In this document: one piece after another, positions 26,343-34,270 of the stretch
How the letters are laid out: each line of letters begins with the position of its first letter
Position numbering within the stretch: the stretch's first letter is position 1
Assembly (NCBI RefSeq): GCF_023953965.1
Contig: NZ_JAMLIX010000001.1
Coordinates: 1 to 64,000, forward strand
Direction of reading: 5' to 3'
DNA: 64,000 nt
From: Bosea sp. (in: a-proteobacteria)
GTDB taxonomy: Bacteria; Pseudomonadota; Alphaproteobacteria; Rhizobiales; Beijerinckiaceae
The notes under the pieces: generated by a model
The model's database searches: none
What the model saw: the letters and a program-made list of their open reading frames with translations, nothing else
What the model was told of the DNA's origin: nothing
Program-made: the position numbers and the translations under genes

Positions 26343-28010
26343 TCAGCCCAGGATCCCCGGCAGATCGAGCCCCTTTTCGCGGGCGCAGTCCAGCGCGATC
26401 TCGTAGCCGGCATCGGCATGGCGCATCACGCCGGTCGCCGGGTCGTTCCAGAGCACGCGCTCGAGGCGGGCAGCCGCATCTTCGGTGCCGTCGGCGCAGA
26501 TCACCACGCCCGCATGCTGCGAGAAGCCCATGCCGACGCCGCCGCCATGATGCAGCGAGACCCAGGTCGCGCCGGACGCCGTGTTGAGCAGCGCGTTCAG
26601 CAGCGGCCAGTCGGAGACCGCGTCCGAGCCGTCGCGCATCGCCTCGGTCTCGCGGTTCGGCGAGGCGACGGAGCCTGAATCGAGATGGTCGCGGCCGATC
26701 ACGACCGGCGCCTTCAGCTCGCCGTTCTTCACCATCTCGTTGAAGGCGAGGCCGAGCCGATGACGGTCGCCGAGGCCGACCCAGCAGATGCGCGCCGGCA
26801 GACCCTGGAAGGCGATGCGCTCGCGCGCCATGTCGAGCCAGTTGTGCAGATGCGTGTTGCCGGGCGTAAGCTCCTTCACCTTTGCATCGGTCCTGTAGAT
26901 GTCCTCCGGATCGCCCGAGAGCGCCGCCCAGCGGAACGGGCCGACGCCGCGGCAGAACAGCGGGCGGATATACGCCGGCACGAAGCCGGGGAAGGCGAAG
27001 GCATTCGTGAGCCCCTCCTCCTTGGCCATCTGGCGGATGTTGTTGCCGTAGTCGAAGGTCGGGACGCCCATCTCCTGGAAGGCGATCATCGCCGCGACAT
27101 GCTCGCGCATCGAGGCGCGCGCCGCCTTCTCCACCGCCTTCGGATCGCCCTCGCGGCGCTGCTTCCACTCGCCCATGGTCCAGCCCTTGGGCAGATAGCC
27201 GTTGACCGGGTCATGAGCCGAGGTCTGGTCCGTCACCATGTCGGGGCGGATGCCGCGGCGGACCATCTCGGGCAGGATCTCGGCGCAGTTGCCGAGCAGG
27301 CCGACCGACTTCGCCTCACCGTGCTTCGTCCAATGGGCGATCATCTCCATCGCCTCGTCCAGCGTCTCGGCCTTCTCGTCGACATAGCGGGTGCGCAGGC
27401 GGAAATCGATCGAGTCGGGGTTGCACTCGACCGTGAGGCAGGAGGCGCCGGCCATCACCGCCGCCAGGGGCTGGGCGCCGCCCATGCCGCCCAGGCCGCC
27501 GGTCAGGACCCATTTGCCCTTGAGGTTGCCGCCATAGTGCTGGCGCCCGGCCTCGACGAAGGTCTCGTAGGTGCCCTGCACGATGCCCTGCGAGCCGATA
27601 TAAATCCAGGAGCCGGCCGTCATCTGGCCGTACATGGCGAGCCCCTTGCGGTCGAGCTCGTTGAAATGGTCCCAGTTCGCCCAGTGCGGCACGAGGTTGG
27701 AATTGGCGATCAGCACGCGCGGGGCGTCCTTGTGGGTGCGGAACACGCCGACCGGCTTGCCGGACTGGACGAGCAGCGTCTCGTCGGCCTCGAGCCGGCG
27801 CAGCGTCGCGACGATGCGGTCGAAATCCTCCCAGGAGCGCGCGGCGCGGCCGATGCCGCCATAGACCACGAGCTCCTGCGGGTTCTCGGCGACGTCCGGG
27901 TGGAGGTTGTTCATCAGCATGCGCAGCGGCGCTTCCGTCAGCCAGCTCCTGGCGGAAAGCTCCGTGCCGGTCGCGGGGCGGATGACGCGGGTGTTGTCGA
28001 GGCGGGTCAT
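26343..28010 (-). CDS. hutU: urocanate hydratase
   Basis: The ATG at 28010 (MTRLDNTRVIRPATGTELSARSWLTEAPLRMLMNNL) gives 555 aa, the standard urocanase length. The frame runs open upstream, but that part overlaps hutH and is a shadow. Urocanase motifs include LVVYGGIGRAARSWEDFDRIV, the NAD region GKWVLTGGLGGMGGAQPLAAVMAG and the late FPGFVPAYIRPLFCRGVGPFRWAALSGDPEDI. It converts urocanate to imidazolone propionate using tightly bound NAD. It is 56 bp after hutH. Confidence 0.97.
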   Translation of the reverse strand: MTRLDNTRVIRPATGTELSARSWLTEAPLRMLMNNLHPDVAENPQELVVYGGIGRAARSWEDFDRIVATLRRLEADETLLVQSGKPVGVFRTHKDAPRVLIANSNLVPHWANWDHFNELDRKGLAMYGQMTAGSWIYIGSQGIVQGTYETFVEAGRQHYGGNLKGKWVLTGGLGGMGGAQPLAAVMAGASCLTVECNPDSIDFRLRTRYVDEKAETLDEAMEMIAHWTKHGEAKSVGLLGNCAEILPEMVRRGIRPDMVTDQTSAHDPVNGYLPKGWTMGEWKQRREGDPKAVEKAARASMREHVAAMIAFQEMGVPTFDYGNNIRQMAKEEGLTNAFAFPGFVPAYIRPLFCRGVGPFRWAALSGDPEDIYRTDAKVKELTPGNTHLHNWLDMARERIAFQGLPARICWVGLGDRHRLGLAFNEMVKNGELKAPVVIGRDHLDSGSVASPNRETEAMRDGSDAVSDWPLLNALLNTASGATWVSLHHGGGVGMGFSQHAGVVICADGTEDAAARLERVLWNDPATGVMRHADAGYEIALDCAREKGLDLPGILG

Positions 28011-28066
28011 GGGCGGCTCCGTTCGAGGGTCGTGGGCCGTGCCGGGGGCGGCGGCGGTGATGGCGG

Positions 28067-29596
28067 TCAGGTCAGGGCTGCGAAATAGTCGAGGCCGGCG
28101 GCCTGACCGACCGCGCCGGAAAGCACGCATTCGGTCGCCGCCGCGAGGTCGGGGGCGAGGTAGCGGTCCTCGGTCAGGGGCGCGATCCTCTCCCGCAGCA
28201 GCGCCAGCACCCGCTCCAGCCGCGGGCCCGTCTTCAGCGGGCGGTGATGCTCGATCGCCTCCGCCGCCGCCATCAGCTCGACGCCGATGATGCTCGCCGC
28301 GTTGCGCGCCATCTCGATCAGGCGGAAGGCGCCATGCGTCGCCATCGAGACATGGTCTTCCTGGTTGGCCGAGGTCGGGATGGTGTCGACCGAGGCGGGG
28401 TAGGCCTTCTGCTTGTTCTCGGAGGCGAGCGCGGCGGCCGTGACCTGCGCGATCATGAAGCCGGAGTTCAGCCCGGCGTCGCGGGCGAGGAAGGGCGGCA
28501 GCCCGCTCATCACCGGATCGACGAGCAGCGCCATGCGCCGTTCGGAGAGGTTGCCGATCTCGCAGACCGCCAGCGCCAGCGTATCGGCGGCGAAGGCGAC
28601 CGGCTCGGCATGGAAATTCCCGCCCGAGACGATCTCGCCTACGCCCAGCACCAGCGGGTTGTCGGTGACGGCGTTGGCCTCGATGGCAAGCGTCACGGCG
28701 GCGTTGCCGATCAGGTCGCCGACCGCGCCCATCACCTGCGGCTGGCAGCGCAGCGAATAGGGGTCCTGCACCTTCGAATCGCCGTGGCGGTGGCTCTCGC
28801 GGATGGCGCTGCCGGCGATGAGGTCGAGCAGGACCTTCGCGACCTTGATCTGGCCGGGCTGGCCGCGAAGCGCCTGGATGCGCGGGTCGAAGGGCGTGTC
28901 GGAACCTTTCAGCGCATCGACCGAGAGCGCGCCGGCGACGAGCGCGGCGTCGAAGACGCGGGCGATCGCGGCCAGGCCGGTCAGCGCGAGCGTGGTCGAG
29001 ACCTGCGTGCCGTTGATCAGCGCGAGCCCTTCCTTGGCGACGAGGGCGAGCGGAGCCTGACCGATGCGCTTCAGCGCCTCGGCCGCCGGCAGGGTCTCGC
29101 CCTTCAGGCGGATCTCGCCGAAGCCCATCAGGGCTGCGGTCATATGGGCGAGCGGCGCGAGGTCGCCGGAGGCGCCGACCGAGCCCTTGGCCGGGATGAC
29201 GGGCAGCGCATCGGCCTGAAGCGCGCCGGTCAGCGCCGCAATCACCACGGGCCGCACACCGGAGGCGCCGCGCGCGAGGCTTGCCGCCTTCATCGCCAGC
29301 AGCAGGCGCACCACGGCGTCCGGCAAGGCCGGGCCGGTGCCGACCGCATGCGACAGGATGAGGTTGCGCTGGAGCGTGGCGAGATCGGCATCGGCGATGC
29401 GCACGCTGGCGAGCTTGCCGAAGCCGGTGTTGACGCCATAGGTCACGGTGCCGGCGGCGACGATCTCCTCGACGATCGCCCGGCCGGAGGCGATGCGCCC
29501 GGCGCTGTCGCCGGCGAGCGCAGCCGCGGCGCCGTCGAGGATCGCGCGCCAGTCGGTGAGGCGGGCGGCGCCCGGATTCAGCGAAACAGGGGTCAT
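28067..29596 (-). CDS. hutH: histidine ammonia-lyase
   Basis: This 509-aa enzyme eliminates ammonia from L-histidine to give urocanate. The MIO prosthetic group forms from A142-S143-G144 in KGSVGASGDLAPLAH. Other family blocks are VTYGVNTGFGKLASVRI, LINGTQVSTTLAL, QDPYSLRCQPQVMGAV and NQEDHVSMATHGAF. Its ATG overlaps the hutI stop (ATGA), so they are translationally coupled. Confidence 0.97.
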   Translation of the reverse strand: MTPVSLNPGAARLTDWRAILDGAAAALAGDSAGRIASGRAIVEEIVAAGTVTYGVNTGFGKLASVRIADADLATLQRNLILSHAVGTGPALPDAVVRLLLAMKAASLARGASGVRPVVIAALTGALQADALPVIPAKGSVGASGDLAPLAHMTAALMGFGEIRLKGETLPAAEALKRIGQAPLALVAKEGLALINGTQVSTTLALTGLAAIARVFDAALVAGALSVDALKGSDTPFDPRIQALRGQPGQIKVAKVLLDLIAGSAIRESHRHGDSKVQDPYSLRCQPQVMGAVGDLIGNAAVTLAIEANAVTDNPLVLGVGEIVSGGNFHAEPVAFAADTLALAVCEIGNLSERRMALLVDPVMSGLPPFLARDAGLNSGFMIAQVTAAALASENKQKAYPASVDTIPTSANQEDHVSMATHGAFRLIEMARNAASIIGVELMAAAEAIEHHRPLKTGPRLERVLALLRERIAPLTEDRYLAPDLAAATECVLSGAVGQAAGLDYFAALT

Positions 29597-30825
29597 TGTC
29601 CGTTCCAGATGCGGGTGTGAAGCGGGTTGAAGCCGATGCGGTAGGAAAGCTCGGCCGGGCGCTCGATCTCCCAGATCGCGAGGTCGCAGCTTTTGCCGGC
29701 TTCGAGCGTACCGGTCTCGTCCTGGAGGCCGAGCGCGCTCGCGGCATTGCGGGTGAGCCCGGCCAGCGCCTCCTCCGGCGTCATGCGGAAGAGCGTGCAG
29801 GCCATGTTGAGCACCAGCAGCGGCGAGGTCAGCGGCGAGGAGCCGGGATTGGCATCGGTCGCGAGCGCGATCGCGACGCCGTGCCGGCGCATCAGATCGA
29901 TCGGCGGCACTTTCGTCTCGCGCAGGAAGTAGAAGGCGCCGGGCAGCACCACCGCGACCGTGCCGGCCCTCGCCATGGCGACGACGCCGGCCTCGTCGAG
30001 ATATTCGAGATGGTCGGCGGAGAGCGCGCCCATTTCGGCGGCGAGCGCCGCACCATGCAGGTTGGAGAGCTGCTCGGCATGGAGCTTGATCGCCAGCCCC
30101 CTGGCCCTGGCGGCCTCGAAGACCTGGCGGGTCTCCTCGGGCGAGAAGGCGATGCCCTCGCAGAAGGCGTCGACCGCGTCGGCGAGCCCTTCGGCCACGA
30201 CGGCATCGAGCATCGGGCCGGCGACGAGCGCGGCGTAATCTCCCGAGCGGCCCTGATATTCCGGCGGCACGGCGTGCGCGCCCAGAAAGCTGGTGCGGAC
30301 GGTGACGGGCCGCTCGCGGCCGAGGCGGCGCGCGACGCGCAACTGCTTCAGTTCCGCCTCCTGCTCCAGCCCGTAGCCGGATTTGATCTCGACGGTGGTG
30401 ACGCCTTCCGCCGTCAGCGCGGCGAGGCGCCGGCCGGCCGAGGCGAAGAGCGCGTCCTCGCTCGCCGCGCGCGTCGCCTTGACGGTGGAGAGGATGCCGC
30501 CGCCGGCCCGCGCGATCTCCTCATAGGTCGCACCCTCGAGGCGCAGCTCGAACTCATGCGCCCGGTCGCCGCCATGGACGAGATGGGTGTGGCAGTCGAT
30601 CAGGCCGGGCGTTATCCAGCGGCCTTCGCAATCGATGATCTCGGCAGCCGCAAAGGCAGGCGCCCCGGCGCGTGGGCCGACATGGAGGATGCGTCCGGCG
30701 CGGGCGGCGATCACGCCGTCGGCGATGGCGCCATAGGGCACGCCGAGCGCGGGCGACATCGTCGCCAGCCGCGCATTCGTCCACAGCCTGTCGCAGACAA
30801 GCGGCTCACCGGGCGCTTTCGCCAC
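29593..30825 (-). CDS. hutI: imidazolonepropionase
   Basis: I choose the GTG at 30825 because GGAGG lies seven bases upstream (a GTG at 30828 is the alternative). A frame-extending ATG at 30882 would begin inside the operator palindrome. The 410-aa amidohydrolase shows the metal ligands in LIDCHTHLVHGG, then TTVEIKSGYGL, IKLHAEQLSN, SADHLEYLD and ALATDANPGSSPL. It opens imidazolone propionate to formiminoglutamate. It is the first gene of the hutI-H-U-D operon and divergent from hutF. Confidence 0.96.
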   Translation of the reverse strand: MAKAPGEPLVCDRLWTNARLATMSPALGVPYGAIADGVIAARAGRILHVGPRAGAPAFAAAEIIDCEGRWITPGLIDCHTHLVHGGDRAHEFELRLEGATYEEIARAGGGILSTVKATRAASEDALFASAGRRLAALTAEGVTTVEIKSGYGLEQEAELKQLRVARRLGRERPVTVRTSFLGAHAVPPEYQGRSGDYAALVAGPMLDAVVAEGLADAVDAFCEGIAFSPEETRQVFEAARARGLAIKLHAEQLSNLHGAALAAEMGALSADHLEYLDEAGVVAMARAGTVAVVLPGAFYFLRETKVPPIDLMRRHGVAIALATDANPGSSPLTSPLLVLNMACTLFRMTPEEALAGLTRNAASALGLQDETGTLEAGKSCDLAIWEIERPAELSYRIGFNPLHTRIWNGQ

Positions 30826-30866
30826 CACGCATCCTCCCGCTACCCTAATGTATGGAGGTATGATAT

Positions 30867-30908
30867 CCAATTGCATATGCAATTGGCAAGCACGATTTGC
30901 ATATGCAA
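30867..30908. promoter_or_regulatory. double palindromic operator (putative HutC sites) between hutI and hutF
   Basis: Two copies of the 12-bp palindrome TTGCATATGCAA lie 26 bp centre to centre. The first is part of a perfect 20-bp palindrome CCAATTGCATATGCAATTGG (30867-30886), and the second core is at 30897-30908. They sit in the 113-bp divergent spacer between hutI (minus) and hutF (plus). The GntR-type HutC encoded downstream of hutF is the natural ligand-responsive repressor, with urocanate as the known inducer in other bacteria. Binding here is inferred. Confidence 0.75.
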
Positions 30909-30938
30909 TTCAACGCCAGCGAACGACGGAGCGAAACG

Positions 30939-32306
30939 GTGAGCGAGACCCTGCATCTGGCCGAGGCGCTTTTGCCCGGCGGCTTTGCCCGCGACGTGGC
31001 GCTGACCGTCAGCGAGGGCGTGATCGTCTCCGTCGAGACGGGGGTGAAGCCGGCCGCTGAGGCCCGACGCTTTTCCGGCCTCGCGCTGCCGGGCATGCCG
31101 AACCTGCACAGCCATGCCTTCCAGCGCGGCATGGCGGGGCTTTCGGAGCGGCGCGGCGCGCCGGAGGATTCGTTCTGGACCTGGCGTGAGGTGATGTACC
31201 GCTTCCTCGACCGGCTCGACCCCGAGGACGTTCAGGCCATCGCGGCGCAAGCCTTCGTCGAGATGCTGGAGGGCGGCTTCACCGCGCTCGCCGAGTTCCA
31301 CTACCTGCATCACGACAAGGATGGGCGCGCCTATGCGAACATCGCGACGATGGGGCAGGCGATCGCGGCGGCGGCGCAGGAAACCGGGCTCGGCCTGACC
31401 TTGCTGCCGGTGCTCTACCGCTTCGGCAATTTCGGTGAGGCGCCCTCGGTCCATGGCCAGCGCCGCTTCGTCAATGCGCGCGACGCCTATCAGCGCCTGC
31501 TGGAAGGCAGCGCCGCGGCGATCCGCGACCTGCCCGATGCCAGGCTCGGCGTCGCGCCGCATTCGCTGCGCGCGGTCGCGCTCGACGATCTCGGCTGGGT
31601 CTCGTCGCTGCGGCCGGACGATCCCGTGCATATCCATGTCGCCGAGCAGGTGCCCGAAGTCGAGGCCAGCCTGAAGATCACCGGCAAGCGCCCGGTCGAG
31701 CTCTTGATGGACACGGTCGCGCTCGACCGGCGCTGGTGCCTGATCCATGCGACGCATCTGACCGACGCCGAGCGTGACGGCATTGCGCTAAGCGGCGCGG
31801 TGGCGGGCCTGTGCCCGATCACCGAATCCAGCCTCGGCGACGGCATCTTCGACGGCATCCGTTATGTCCAGGCCGGCGGCGCCTATGGCGTCGGCAGCGA
31901 TTCCAACATCCAGATCGATGCCGGCGCCGAACTGCGCCAGCTCGAATATTCGCAACGCCTGCGCGACCGCCGCCGCGCGCTCTTCGCGCAGGAAGATGCC
32001 TCGACGGGGCTTGCGCTCTGGCGGGCTGCCGCAGCCGGCGGGGCACGCGCCTGCGGGCGCGCCATCGGCGCGCTCGCGCCGGGCCACCGCGCCGATTTCG
32101 TCACGCTCGACGCCGACCACCCGGCCCTCGTCGGCCGGTCCGGGGCCGAGGCGCTCGACAGCGCGATCTTCGCCGCCAATGCCCTGCCTTTGCGCGAGGT
32201 CGTCGTCGGTGGCAGGAGGGTGGTGGCCGAAGGGCGCCATGTCGCCCGCGATTCGGTGCGCAGGCGCTTCGCCGGCGTCATGCGACGCCTGCTCGCGGCA
32301 GCATAG
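30939..32306 (+). CDS. hutF: formimidoylglutamate deiminase
   Basis: The GTG at 30939 has GGAG seven bases upstream; an ATG at 30897 would again start inside the operator. The 455-aa amidohydrolase has GLALPGMPNLHSHAFQRGMAGL, EFHYLHH, PVHIHVAEQVPEVEA, CLIHATHLT and YGVGSDSNIQID, the metal and substrate motifs of HutF. HutF converts formiminoglutamate to N-formylglutamate and ammonia. The pathway therefore runs through the five-step branch, and the final deformylase HutG is not present in this window. Confidence 0.95.
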   Translation: MSETLHLAEALLPGGFARDVALTVSEGVIVSVETGVKPAAEARRFSGLALPGMPNLHSHAFQRGMAGLSERRGAPEDSFWTWREVMYRFLDRLDPEDVQAIAAQAFVEMLEGGFTALAEFHYLHHDKDGRAYANIATMGQAIAAAAQETGLGLTLLPVLYRFGNFGEAPSVHGQRRFVNARDAYQRLLEGSAAAIRDLPDARLGVAPHSLRAVALDDLGWVSSLRPDDPVHIHVAEQVPEVEASLKITGKRPVELLMDTVALDRRWCLIHATHLTDAERDGIALSGAVAGLCPITESSLGDGIFDGIRYVQAGGAYGVGSDSNIQIDAGAELRQLEYSQRLRDRRRALFAQEDASTGLALWRAAAAGGARACGRAIGALAPGHRADFVTLDADHPALVGRSGAEALDSAIFAANALPLREVVVGGRRVVAEGRHVARDSVRRRFAGVMRRLLAAA

Positions 32307-32314
32307 GACACGCC

Positions 32315-33061
32315 ATGAGCGAAACCCGACCCGGCGCGGTGAAGCTGGACGGTGCCGGGCCGGTCTACGACCAGATCCGGCGCGCGATCCATGACCTCGT
32401 CGTCAGCGGGGAATGGCCACCGGGAACGAACGTGCCGCCCGAGCACGCCCTGATGGAAGAGCTCGGCGCCTCGCGCATGACGGTGCACCGCGCTCTCACC
32501 CAGCTCGCCCGCGAGGGGCTGATCGTGCGCCGCCGCCGCTCCGGCACCGTCGTCGCCGCCCCGCCGGCGAGCCACGCCATGCTCGACATCCCCTCGATCC
32601 CGGAGGAGGTGCGCCGGCTCGGCCAGGCTTATACCCATGAGGTCCTCTCGCGCAGGGACGGCCGGCCCACTTCGGCGCTCGCCGGGCTGTTCGGCCTGAA
32701 GCGCACGGACGAGGTGACGCATCTGACCGTCCTGCACCGGGCCGGCGGCGAGCCGCATGTGCTGGAGGAGCGCGTCATCCATGCCGGCGTGCCGGGACTG
32801 GCGGAGGAGACGTTCGCCGCGACCCCGCCGGGCGACTGGCTGCTGCGGCACAGCCTGTGGTCGCAGGCCGAGCACGCGATCAGCGCCATCGGGGCGGGCA
32901 AGGATGAGGCCGCCCTGCTCGACATCACGGCCGGCGAGCCCTGCCTCCTCGTCGAGCGACGGACCTGGAACCAGTCGCGGCCCGTGACGGCGGTGCGCCT
33001 CACCTATCCGGGATCGCGCCACCGCTTCGTCGGACGCTTCGGGCCCTACGGTCGCGCCTGA
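32315..33061 (+). CDS. hutC: histidine utilisation repressor HutC (GntR/HutC family)
   Basis: The ATG at 32315 is 8 bp after the hutF stop and gives 248 aa. The N-terminal GntR winged helix reads PVYDQIRRAIHDLVVSGEWPPGTNVPPEHALMEELGASRMTVHRALTQLAREGLI. The C-terminal UTRA ligand domain follows (SHAMLDIPSIPEEVRRLGQAYTHEVLSR...HLTVLHRAGGEPHVLEERVIH...ALLDITAGEPCLLVERRTW). HutC represses hut genes until urocanate binds. Being in the hutF unit behind the double palindrome implies autoregulation. Confidence 0.95.
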   Translation: MSETRPGAVKLDGAGPVYDQIRRAIHDLVVSGEWPPGTNVPPEHALMEELGASRMTVHRALTQLAREGLIVRRRRSGTVVAAPPASHAMLDIPSIPEEVRRLGQAYTHEVLSRRDGRPTSALAGLFGLKRTDEVTHLTVLHRAGGEPHVLEERVIHAGVPGLAEETFAATPPGDWLLRHSLWSQAEHAISAIGAGKDEAALLDITAGEPCLLVERRTWNQSRPVTAVRLTYPGSRHRFVGRFGPYGRA

Positions 33062-33068
33062 GGCGCCC

Positions 33069-33098
33069 AAAAGAGAAGGCCCGCCGACCCGGCGAGCC
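33069..33098 (-). terminator. Rho-independent terminator after the glycine-zipper gene
   Basis: Read on the minus strand, a 9-bp stem with one mismatch (33098-33090 / 33086-33078, 3-nt loop) is followed by TTCTCTTTT. It begins 20 bp past the lipoprotein stop codon. Confidence 0.5.
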
Positions 33099-33118
33099 CT
33101 TGCTGCAGCGATGCCGCC

Positions 33119-33385
33119 TCAGCAGGCGTAGCGCACGCGCCGGCCCCATTCGTCGCGGCCATAGCAGGTCTGCGGCGTCGCCGCCCCGCCGATGATCGCG
33201 CCGCTGGCGCCGCCGATGGCGGCACCCGCCAGCGCCCCGCCCGCGCGCCCCGTGGCCGCGCCGCCGATGATCGCGCCGGCACCGGCACCGATCAGCGCAC
33301 CCGTGCCGGCGTTCTGCTCGCGGGCCGTACAGGCGCCGAGCGCGGCACCGACGGCAGCGACGAGCAGCAGCTTCCTGATGATCAT
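33119..33385 (-). CDS. small glycine-zipper lipoprotein
   Basis: The ATG at 33385 has GGAGA 8 bases upstream and gives 88 aa. A lipoprotein signal (MIIRKLLLVAAVGAALGACTA) with lipobox LGAC predicts lipidation at C19. The mature part is a glycine-zipper repeat (GALIGAGAGAIIGGAATGRAGGALAGAAIGGASGAIIGGAA), then YGRDEWGRRVRYAC. Such proteins sit in the envelope as membrane-embedded oligomer-forming helices; no precise role is known. It has a perfect EcfG-type promoter 46 bp upstream and its own terminator, so it looks like a general-stress envelope gene. Confidence 0.85.
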   Translation of the reverse strand: MIIRKLLLVAAVGAALGACTAREQNAGTGALIGAGAGAIIGGAATGRAGGALAGAAIGGASGAIIGGAATPQTCYGRDEWGRRVRYAC

Positions 33386-33431
33386 GATCTCTTCTCCTTG
33401 GGTTTCCGGGACGGCGTCGTTCGCAATACCC

Positions 33432-33456
33432 AACGGCAGCGGATGGCCAAGGTTCC
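33432..33456 (-). promoter_or_regulatory. EcfG-type general-stress promoter (glycine-zipper lipoprotein)
   Basis: The minus strand reads GGAAC (33456-33452), 16-bp spacer, CGTT (33435-33432), an exact match to the alphaproteobacterial EcfG consensus. It ends 46 bp before the ATG at 33385. Confidence 0.7.
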
Positions 33457-33505
33457 CGCCGGGATGGCGGGCGGCCCGAACCCCGCGAAAAATGCGCGAC
33501 CGGCC

Positions 33506-33530
33506 GGAACCTATCGGCGCAGCACCGGTT
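33506..33530 (+). promoter_or_regulatory. EcfG-type promoter (PRC-barrel gene), one mismatch
   Basis: The plus strand reads GGAAC (33506-33510), 16-bp spacer, GGTT (33527-33530), one mismatch from CGTT. It is 65 bp before the PRC-barrel start and back to back with the perfect site at 33432-33456. Confidence 0.55.
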
Positions 33531-33595
33531 GAAGGACCAAGTCCCGCCGGGGGGTGACGCCCCCGGCTTTCCATTCGCGAAGCAAGGGGAAGACG

Positions 33596-33979
33596 ATGTC
33601 CGACGTTTCAACGCCCGCCGGCACGACCGCCAACCCGCTCATCGCTGGCGCCCGCGTCGCCGGAACGGATGTCTACAACGCCGCCGGTGATCATCTCGGC
33701 GAGATCTACGACGTGATGCTCGACAAGCTGACAGGCAAGGTCGCCTATGCGATCATGTCGTTCGGCGGCTTTCTCGGGCTCGGGGAGAAATACCATCCGA
33801 TCCCGTGGAGCGTCCTCGATTACGATACCGGGCGCGGGGGCTATGTCGTGCCGCTCACCAAGGAACAGCTCGAGGCGGCGCCGATGTACGACAGCGAGGG
33901 CGAGCCCGACTGGGAGGACCAGGCCTACGGCAAACGCGTGCACGATTATTATGGCACCATGCCCTACTGGATGATGTAG
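33596..33979 (+). CDS. PRC-barrel domain protein
   Basis: The ATG at 33596 (MSDVSTPAGTTANPLIAGARVAGTDVYNAAGDHLGEIYDVML) gives 127 aa. AAGGGGAAGAC stands upstream. The single PRC-barrel (about 20-95) shows the family core GDHLGEIYDVMLDKLTGKVAYAIMSFGGFLGLGEKYHPIPWSVL. The tail is acidic and aromatic (DWEDQAYGKRVHDYYGTMPYWMM). Stand-alone PRC-barrel proteins of this type are frequent members of the rhizobial general stress regulon, with unknown biochemical role. The EcfG-like promoter upstream agrees with that. Confidence 0.88.
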   Translation: MSDVSTPAGTTANPLIAGARVAGTDVYNAAGDHLGEIYDVMLDKLTGKVAYAIMSFGGFLGLGEKYHPIPWSVLDYDTGRGGYVVPLTKEQLEAAPMYDSEGEPDWEDQAYGKRVHDYYGTMPYWMM

Positions 33980-34060
33980 CGAGATCGGGGCATCTTCGCG
34001 CGGATCGGCTGTCGATTCGCCTGAAGATCACGCGATCGATCGAAGATTTGGACCATGTCC

Positions 34061-34171
34061 GCCCGCTGGAAGCGCGGGCATGCGTCGGATGCAGGTCGCG
34101 GCGGTTGCTATCCCCCCAGCCGAACCGTCGTGGCGGCGGGATGCGGGCCGAAAGGCCCGCATCCTCTTTTT
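34061..34171 (+). ncRNA. candidate small RNA with C-rich hairpin loop
   Basis: The 291-bp gap between the PRC-barrel gene and hemC encodes no protein but folds by eye into three hairpins. The first is GCCCGC/GCGGGC (34061-34079). The second is CGGCGGTT-GCT / AGC-cg-AACCGTCG (34099-34130), presenting the loop ATCCCCCC. The third is a strong terminator. A C-run in a loop can pair with G-rich ribosome-binding sites, as known for several bacterial trans-acting small RNAs. No EcfG site and only weak sigma-70 elements were seen upstream, so the 5' end is unknown; it could also be a leader or attenuator of hemC. Confidence 0.45.
34139..34171 (+). terminator. strong Rho-independent terminator
   Basis: An 11-bp perfect stem GGATGCGGGCC / GGCCCGCATCC with a GAAA tetraloop is followed by TCTTTTT. 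It lies 160 bp after the PRC-barrel stop and 99 bp before hemC. Confidence 0.9.
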
Positions 34172-34270
34172 GGGGGACACGCGCGATCGCGCCGCACTCG
34201 TCAGCCCGGTGCCGCCCTGTTATAGAGCGCCGCGACCGGCCGGGCCGGACAGCACCGAAAGCGCGATATC

